From: a virus
Length of the DNA stretch: 64,000 nucleotides
Strand: one strand, 5' to 3'
Virus record (IMG/VR): IMGVR_UViG_3300031851_000014
Location: 1 to 64,000 of that record
The translations under genes and the position numbers were made by a program. Shown piece after piece: positions 59,439 through 64,000 of this stretch. Under the pieces are notes generated by a model. It saw nothing but the letters and a program-made list of their open reading frames with translations, was not told the DNA's origin and searched no databases. Positions within the stretch are counted from its first letter, which is position 1; each line of letters opens with the position of its first letter.

Positions 59439-61151
59439 TTGGAACTCATTTGGGACATCGAAGCAAACGGTCTCGCGTACACAACAATCAACAAAAAAGG
59501 ACAAGCAATCCCCGCGGCTACCAGAGTTTGGTGCATCGTGGCAAGAGAGGCAGGCACAGAGAGAGTCTACACGTACGGCCCCAACGACATCGAGCGGGGT
59601 ATTGAACTGCTTAATGGCGCTTCTCTGTGGGTTGGTCATAATCTTATCGGGTACGACATCCCCGTTCTTTCTAGATTTGGCCTTACTCGTAGCTGCCCTG
59701 TTCTTGATACTCTCGTTGTTTCTCGACTGATGTATCCTGACAAGAAAGATGTGAAGTTCCCTCTTCATAATAAGAAGGGGGTTCATTCACATTCTTTGGA
59801 GGCATGGGGTCGCAAGCTTGGTGAAGACAAGCAGGACTACGAAGGTGGCTGGGAAGCGTACTCCGAAGAGATGCTTGACTACTGTGTGCAAGACGTAGAA
59901 GTTAATAATAAAATTTATGATTACCAAAAGCCTTGGGTTGAAAAGAACAGGAAGGTTGTTCAGTTTGAACATCTTGTCGGACATGTGTGTGCTGACATGA
60001 CTAAGCAAGGCTTTGGCTTTGACACCAAGAACGGTACTGAACTACAGTATGAGCTACTTGGAGAGAAAGCAGAAATCGAGGATAACCTTCAAAAAATTTT
60101 TCCCACTATTACAGAGGAACGTTGGTCAGAAAAGACCGGAAAACAATTGAAGTCTAAGGTTACAGTATTTAATCCTGCCTCTACTAAACAAATTGCTCAT
60201 AGATTTAATGAGAAGTATAGTTGGAACGCACCCGTCAGTGATAAGGGTAACCCTAACTGCGATACTTCAGTTCTTAAAGGACTTAAGTTTCCAGAAGCTA
60301 AAGAGATTCTCCGTTACAGAGATATCCAAAAGCTTCTTGGCATGGTAGAGGATTGGATTATTAGAGCTGAGTCAGCAAGTGACAACAGGATTCATGGTAA
60401 CTTCAACCATCAAGGTGCTGCTACTGGTCGTGCTACTCACTCGCAACCTAATGTCGCTCAGGTAGATAAGAACCCAAGAGCTAGAGGATTGTGGAAACCA
60501 CACGATGGTGACGTACAAGTCGGCTCTGACCTTAGCGGCCTTGAGTTGCGTATGCTTGCACACCAGATGGCTGAGTACGATGGTGGTGACTACGCTAAAC
60601 AAATCCTTGAGGGTGACATTCATGACACTAACATGAAGGCTGCTGGCTTGACTAACAGAGATCAAGCTAAAACATTTATCTACGGCTTCCTATATGGTGC
60701 CGGATCAGAAAAGATCGGTAAGATTGTCGGCGGTAACGCCCGTGATGGTCAACAACTTAAAGATCAATTCCTAAGGCAATTGCCTGCACTCAAGAAAGTA
60801 ATTCAGAATGTCCAGTTTCAATCGGCGAAGCATGGTAGTGTTGAATTGTTGGATGGTCGTCGTGTTCCTGTACGGAGTGATCACGCAGCTCTTAACACTT
60901 TACTACAGGGAAATGGCGCAGTTATATCTAAGCTCTGGCTCGTACTGGCCCACCGTAAAATGGTAGATAAAGGTGTAAAGTTTATGGGCTGGATACACGA
61001 TGAGATACAAGTGTCTTGTAAAAAAGATATTGCTAAAAGAGTTGGCATTACATTGGTTGACTGTGCAAAAGAAGCAGGAGAAATGCTTAAGGTTAAAATG
61101 CCAGTGGATGCTGAGTATGTGATCGGAGAGTCATGGGCAGATACCCATTAA
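59439..61151 (+). CDS. DNA polymerase, family A (T7 gp5-like), TTG start
   Basis: 570 aa (T7: 704). TTG 59439 is preferred because CAGGAGG lies nine bases upstream and it places MELIWDIEANGL, the exonuclease I motif, at the N-terminus as in T7. Exonuclease II (HNLIGYDIPVL) and III (YCVQDVEVN) are present, so proofreading should work. Polymerase motif A is SDLSGLELRMLAHQMAEYDG, motif B RDQAKTFIYGFLYGAG with Tyr415 equivalent to T7 Tyr526, and motif C WIHDEIQVSC. It is shorter than T7, perhaps lacking part of the thioredoxin-binding insertion, so another processivity factor may be used. Confidence 0.95.
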   Translation: MELIWDIEANGLAYTTINKKGQAIPAATRVWCIVAREAGTERVYTYGPNDIERGIELLNGASLWVGHNLIGYDIPVLSRFGLTRSCPVLDTLVVSRLMYPDKKDVKFPLHNKKGVHSHSLEAWGRKLGEDKQDYEGGWEAYSEEMLDYCVQDVEVNNKIYDYQKPWVEKNRKVVQFEHLVGHVCADMTKQGFGFDTKNGTELQYELLGEKAEIEDNLQKIFPTITEERWSEKTGKQLKSKVTVFNPASTKQIAHRFNEKYSWNAPVSDKGNPNCDTSVLKGLKFPEAKEILRYRDIQKLLGMVEDWIIRAESASDNRIHGNFNHQGAATGRATHSQPNVAQVDKNPRARGLWKPHDGDVQVGSDLSGLELRMLAHQMAEYDGGDYAKQILEGDIHDTNMKAAGLTNRDQAKTFIYGFLYGAGSEKIGKIVGGNARDGQQLKDQFLRQLPALKKVIQNVQFQSAKHGSVELLDGRRVPVRSDHAALNTLLQGNGAVISKLWLVLAHRKMVDKGVKFMGWIHDEIQVSCKKDIAKRVGITLVDCAKEAGEMLKVKMPVDAEYVIGESWADTH

Positions 61152-61624
61152 AAATTTATTTATACAAACCGGACCACAGCAGATGGCAACATAGGTTGCT
61201 AACAATAGTTTCAAGAGTACAGTGGGGACACATAGCATTAGCTGTTGGTCCCGCTCTTTATTACATGGATCATAAAAAAGGTATGAGGATATGCAGCGAG
61301 AAAGCTGTACATAAACTTATGCACTGGGATGAATGTTTATTCTTAGAAGAACTAATCATTAACGATCCTAAAGTCTTAGACAATTTAAACAACACAGAAT
61401 ATAAACAGTCGTCTACATTGTACACGACCTTATGGTATTACGTAGGTAAGTTACTAAAGCTACCTATACCTAGCTTATGTTCTACAGAAACGTGTGTTAT
61501 ATTACAAAAACTTAAGTTTGATATTCCTAAATATTTAACAGCAGAAGAAATTAAGGAGTGGTTATATGAAAATGATTGCATTCGCGGGTCGCGCAGGCGT
61601 TGGCAAAACGACGATTGTTCGTGA
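61133..61624 (+). CDS. Permuted NlpC/P60-like papain-fold protein (163 aa)
   Basis: The core shows WGHIALAVGPALYYMD (His motif first) and later SLCSTETCVILQKLKFDIPK (Cys on a helix start). His before Cys is the order of circularly permuted papain-fold families (YiiX/DUF830 or LRAT-like NlpC/P60). Such enzymes cleave or form amide bonds on peptidoglycan, lipids or proteins. The gene starts inside the end of the polymerase gene (19 bp) with GGAGAG upstream. A lysis role is possible, since no other endolysin is visible in the window, but the replication-block position also fits a host-takeover role. Confidence 0.5.
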   Translation: MGRYPLKIYLYKPDHSRWQHRLLTIVSRVQWGHIALAVGPALYYMDHKKGMRICSEKAVHKLMHWDECLFLEELIINDPKVLDNLNNTEYKQSSTLYTTLWYYVGKLLKLPIPSLCSTETCVILQKLKFDIPKYLTAEEIKEWLYENDCIRGSRRRWQNDDCS

Positions 61625-62309
61625 ACTAATGAGGTTGTTGTACGAAGCTAAGTACTCACCGATCTATATTCCTTTTGCTAAAGAATTAAAAGAAGAAGCT
61701 AAGGCATTAGGTTACGACAAAGAAACTAATCCCAAGCAGTACCGTAAGCATTGCCAAGAGTTAGGCGCAGCTAAAAGAAAAGAGAACCCCGACTACTGGC
61801 TTGAAAGGTGGGAAGAACATGTTGAGAAAGCCTTGCTTGAAGAAGACACCAGTGACTCATCTTACGAAAGAGTTATCCTTGTCGATGATTGCAGATATCT
61901 TAATGAAACAGAAAGAATTAAATCAAGAGGCGGAAAAGTTATCTTTGTTTCTGGAGGAGATAGAACTCTTGTTGATGAAACAGGGGAGTGGAGAACCCAC
62001 GAGTCAGAAGCCCTAGCTAACCTGACAGATAGAACTCTACAATATAAACACGACATGATCTCCCCGTTCTGCGAGTACTATTGGAACACCGAAAGTCTTG
62101 AAGAATTAGAAGAAGATGTTAGTCTAATTTTTGAGGAATGGCTAGAGGAATTCCCTTGTACATGCGAACTATGTGTAGCGAGGCGACAAAATCGTAGGGT
62201 AGATACAGATAAAGTTATGAATGAGATTAAAGACATATTGTTATCAGAAGATATTGACGTTAATGAGATTTTTAAAGATGATTCAACAACCGAAAGTGGC
62301 AGCGATTGA
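61566..62309 (+). CDS. P-loop deoxynucleoside monophosphate kinase-like protein (247 aa)
   Basis: The N-terminus MKMIAFAGRAGVGKTTIVRE carries a Walker A loop. Lid-like charged helices and VILVDDCRYLNETERIKSRG follow, as in phage dNMP kinases (T4 gp1-type). It would phosphorylate dNMPs from host DNA breakdown for reuse. The last 55 residues are acidic with CTCELC, a possible zinc site, and are unusual for the family. TTAAGGAG precedes ATG 61566; it overlaps the papain-like gene by 59 bp and the exonuclease gene by 32 bp. Confidence 0.65.
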   Translation: MKMIAFAGRAGVGKTTIVRELMRLLYEAKYSPIYIPFAKELKEEAKALGYDKETNPKQYRKHCQELGAAKRKENPDYWLERWEEHVEKALLEEDTSDSSYERVILVDDCRYLNETERIKSRGGKVIFVSGGDRTLVDETGEWRTHESEALANLTDRTLQYKHDMISPFCEYYWNTESLEELEEDVSLIFEEWLEEFPCTCELCVARRQNRRVDTDKVMNEIKDILLSEDIDVNEIFKDDSTTESGSD

Positions 62310-62979
62310 CGGAGATATTATTGCTTATCGTTTAGCTTGCAAGGTTGACATATACGGTGATCAGTATCTCATTCAGAACATTCAAGAGTATGTAGCTGAG
62401 TGGACACCGGGTGATGTTAACCATGTTATTTTAACGTTTAGTTGTAACCGAGCAGATAATTTTAGAAAGATATACTGGCCTTTGTATAAGGAACACCGGA
62501 ATGTCGTAGCTAAACCTGACTCGATGTCGTATGTTATTGATGCTATGAGTGAGATCTACGAGAGCTTTAAGAAAGATATTATAGAAGCAGATGACATTAT
62601 GGGCAAGCTTGCATCAGCAGGTAAGGCTATAGCTGTTACTATTGATAAGGATCTTAGAGGCGTACCCGGATGGCACTGGAACCCTGATAAGGAATGGGAA
62701 CCTAGATACGTGACCTACGATCAAGCAGACAGATTCTTCTGTAAGCAGTGGATCATGGGTGACAGCACAGATAAAGTTCCCGGTATCCCTAAGGTGGGTC
62801 CGGTCAAAGCGGAGCGTCTACTCGATACTGTAGAGCCTCACAACAGAGAGCAATTAATTCTAGCAGAGTATGAAAAAAAGGGGCTATCAGAAGAATATGC
62901 CCTTGGTCAAGCTACTGCAATTCGTATTTTAAGGATTGGCGAAAAGCCCGTTCTTTGGCAACCAAGCTGGTATGTCTAA
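62278..62979 (+). CDS. 5'-3' exonuclease (T7 gp6-like, FEN/PIN fold)
   Basis: 233 aa (T7 gp6: 300). Metal-binding acidic residues are at AAIDGDIIAYRL (residues about 9-20), EADDIMGKLASAG and VTIDKDLRGVPGW, and the helix-3-turn-helix DNA-binding motif is GDSTDKVPGIPKVGPVKAER. It degrades RNA primers and host DNA and helps form concatemers. The start at ATG 62278 overlaps the kinase-like gene by 32 bp. The stop abuts promoter copy 4. Confidence 0.88.
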   Translation: MIQQPKVAAIDGDIIAYRLACKVDIYGDQYLIQNIQEYVAEWTPGDVNHVILTFSCNRADNFRKIYWPLYKEHRNVVAKPDSMSYVIDAMSEIYESFKKDIIEADDIMGKLASAGKAIAVTIDKDLRGVPGWHWNPDKEWEPRYVTYDQADRFFCKQWIMGDSTDKVPGIPKVGPVKAERLLDTVEPHNREQLILAEYEKKGLSEEYALGQATAIRILRIGEKPVLWQPSWYV

Positions 62980-63000
62980 AAAACCCAGCTATTAGCTACA
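62978..63000 (+). promoter_or_regulatory. Putative phage promoter, copy 4 (weaker)
   Basis: AAAAAACCCAGCTATTAGCT overlaps the exonuclease stop codon. The AAAAAACCCA block is intact, but TATTAG replaces TATAAC and the spacing differs by one base. It lies just before the RNR ribosome binding site AAAGGAG (63001). Confidence 0.45.
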
Positions 63001-63013
63001 AAAGGAGAAGCAC

Positions 63014-64000
63014 ATGGATTTTTTTGGTAACTTTATTCACCAGTCTCGTTACGCTAGATGGAACTCAAGCGCAGAGAGACGTGAAACTTGGGAAGAAACT
63101 GTTGACAGATACTGGTTGTGGATGTCAGAAAAGTTTCCCAAACTCAGCGAAAGGCCCGACATTAGAGAGGCCATCGTTAATAAAAATATTATGCCAAGTA
63201 TGAGGGCACTTATGACTGCTGGAGAAGCAGCAGATAGGGACAACACATGTACCTATAATTGTTCTTACTTGTGCCTGAATGGCCCTGAAGAAATGGGTGA
63301 ATTAACTTATATTCTTATGAACGGAACCGGAGTCGGATTTTCTGTTGAGGAAGACGTGGCCCATAAGTGGCCTACTCTGCCAGAAGAAATCATTAGAACA
63401 GATCAAGTCATTACTGTAGAAGATTCAAAAGAGGGATGGGCTAATGCCGTGACTGAATTGATTACTAATCTACTTGATGGCAAGCACCTTACTTGGGACA
63501 TGTCCAAGGTAAGACCAGCAGGCGAAAGATTGAAGGTCTTCGGGGGACGAGCCAGTGGACCCCAACCATTGGAAGACGTATTTAGATTTATTACGAATTT
63601 ATTCTACAACAAACGTGGCTCTAGGCTCCGACCCGTTGATCTTCATGACATCGCTTGCTGTATTGGTAAAGCTATTGTTGTTGGTGGCGTACGCCGTTCA
63701 GCAATGATTTCATTGAGCGATCTCTCAGATATTGAGATGGCTAAGTGTAAGTCCGGTAACTGGTGGGACACAAATGGACAGAGAGCCTTGGCTAATAACT
63801 CTGCCGTGTACAACCACAAGCCCAGCATGACCGAATTCTTGGTTGAATGGGCTAACCTCTACGAGTCACACTCAGGTGAGCGTGGTATCTTTAATCGGTA
63901 CGGGGCCAAGGAAGCTATGGCTAAAACTGGTATGAGAGACAACTCTCAGCAGTTTGGTACTAACCCATGTGGTGAGATTACCCTGCGGCATAAGCAGTTC
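63014..64000 (+). CDS. Ribonucleoside-triphosphate reductase, class II (B12-dependent), N-terminal part
   Basis: The frame runs open off the window end; 329 residues are seen. Motifs of monomeric class II RNR: CTYNCSYLCLNGPEEM near residue 80, ELTYILMNGTGVGFSVEED, VFGGRASGPQPLEDVFRF, VGGVRRSAMISLSDLSDIEM and TNPCGEITL near the end, the active-site loop with its Cys. It reduces ribonucleotides to deoxyribonucleotides using adenosylcobalamin, common in phages of aquatic bacteria, and pairs with ThyX. ATG 63014 has AAAGGAG six bases upstream and is the first gene after promoter copy 4. Confidence 0.92.
   Translation, partial: MDFFGNFIHQSRYARWNSSAERRETWEETVDRYWLWMSEKFPKLSERPDIREAIVNKNIMPSMRALMTAGEAADRDNTCTYNCSYLCLNGPEEMGELTYILMNGTGVGFSVEEDVAHKWPTLPEEIIRTDQVITVEDSKEGWANAVTELITNLLDGKHLTWDMSKVRPAGERLKVFGGRASGPQPLEDVFRFITNLFYNKRGSRLRPVDLHDIACCIGKAIVVGGVRRSAMISLSDLSDIEMAKCKSGNWWDTNGQRALANNSAVYNHKPSMTEFLVEWANLYESHSGERGIFNRYGAKEAMAKTGMRDNSQQFGTNPCGEITLRHKQF

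Noticed and set aside
1-64000. CRISPR arrays, insertion sequences or transposases
   Set aside because: No regularly spaced repeats, terminal inverted repeats or transposase motifs were seen.

Overview
The window is part of the genome of a large lytic podovirus built on the T7 plan (Autographivirales-like or a near relative). Every gene I can support lies on the + strand, packed with short gaps or 1-8 nt overlaps. Hallmarks are a T7-type single-subunit RNA polymerase (848 aa), a T7-type DNA polymerase whose O-helix is nearly identical to T7 gp5, a fused primase-helicase, a gp6-like exonuclease, a gp2.5-like SSB, and the gp9-gp10-gp11-gp12 virion block followed by fibre, lysis, terminase and internal-core genes. 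The window opens inside the scaffold gene and ends inside a ribonucleotide reductase gene. The portal gene and the true genome ends are not visible. ThyX, a monomeric class II RNR and a gp16-position protein of 4661 aa point to an aquatic host. A secreted protein with a planctomycete-style dockerin motif hints at a Planctomycetes (Phycisphaerae-like) host; this is inference.

Layout. 1-7322: scaffold, major capsid, a terminator, tail tubular proteins A and B (B is about twice the T7 size). 7382-17498: a T7 gp17-type fibre with a collagen-like stretch, a 2221-aa cysteine-rich beta-helical fibre and small accessory proteins. 17506-20339: membrane (lysis-type) genes, a LamG-like protein, small structural proteins and a probable small terminase. 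20432-23122: a ladder of tiny Lys-rich, Cys-containing genes ending in the large terminase. 23119-42515: a sulfotransferase-like gene, then gp14-, gp15- and giant gp16-like internal core genes. In T7 the terminase follows the core genes; here the order is reversed.

42.5-50.8 kb is the presumed early or accessory block of small unknown genes, visibly GC-richer than the late genes, with several hairpins and repeated motifs. It also holds thyX and a DUF932-type gene. 50.8-52 kb carries tRNA-Lys(UUU), a citrate-synthase-like gene lacking key catalytic residues, and tRNA-Leu(UAA). 52.2-64 kb is the transcription and replication block: RNA polymerase, a sigma-like factor, a metallophosphoesterase, SSB, RusA, primase-helicase, DNA polymerase, a papain-like protein, a dNMP-kinase-like protein, exonuclease and class II RNR.

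A short motif, AAAAACCCA-N3-TATAAC/T, sits at four gene-block boundaries (42514, 47785, 56490 and, weaker, 62978), three of them abutting the previous stop codon. It is my best candidate for the phage RNA polymerase promoter. The phage would thus have three transcription layers: host polymerase, possibly redirected by its own sigma-like protein, and its own polymerase reading these promoters.
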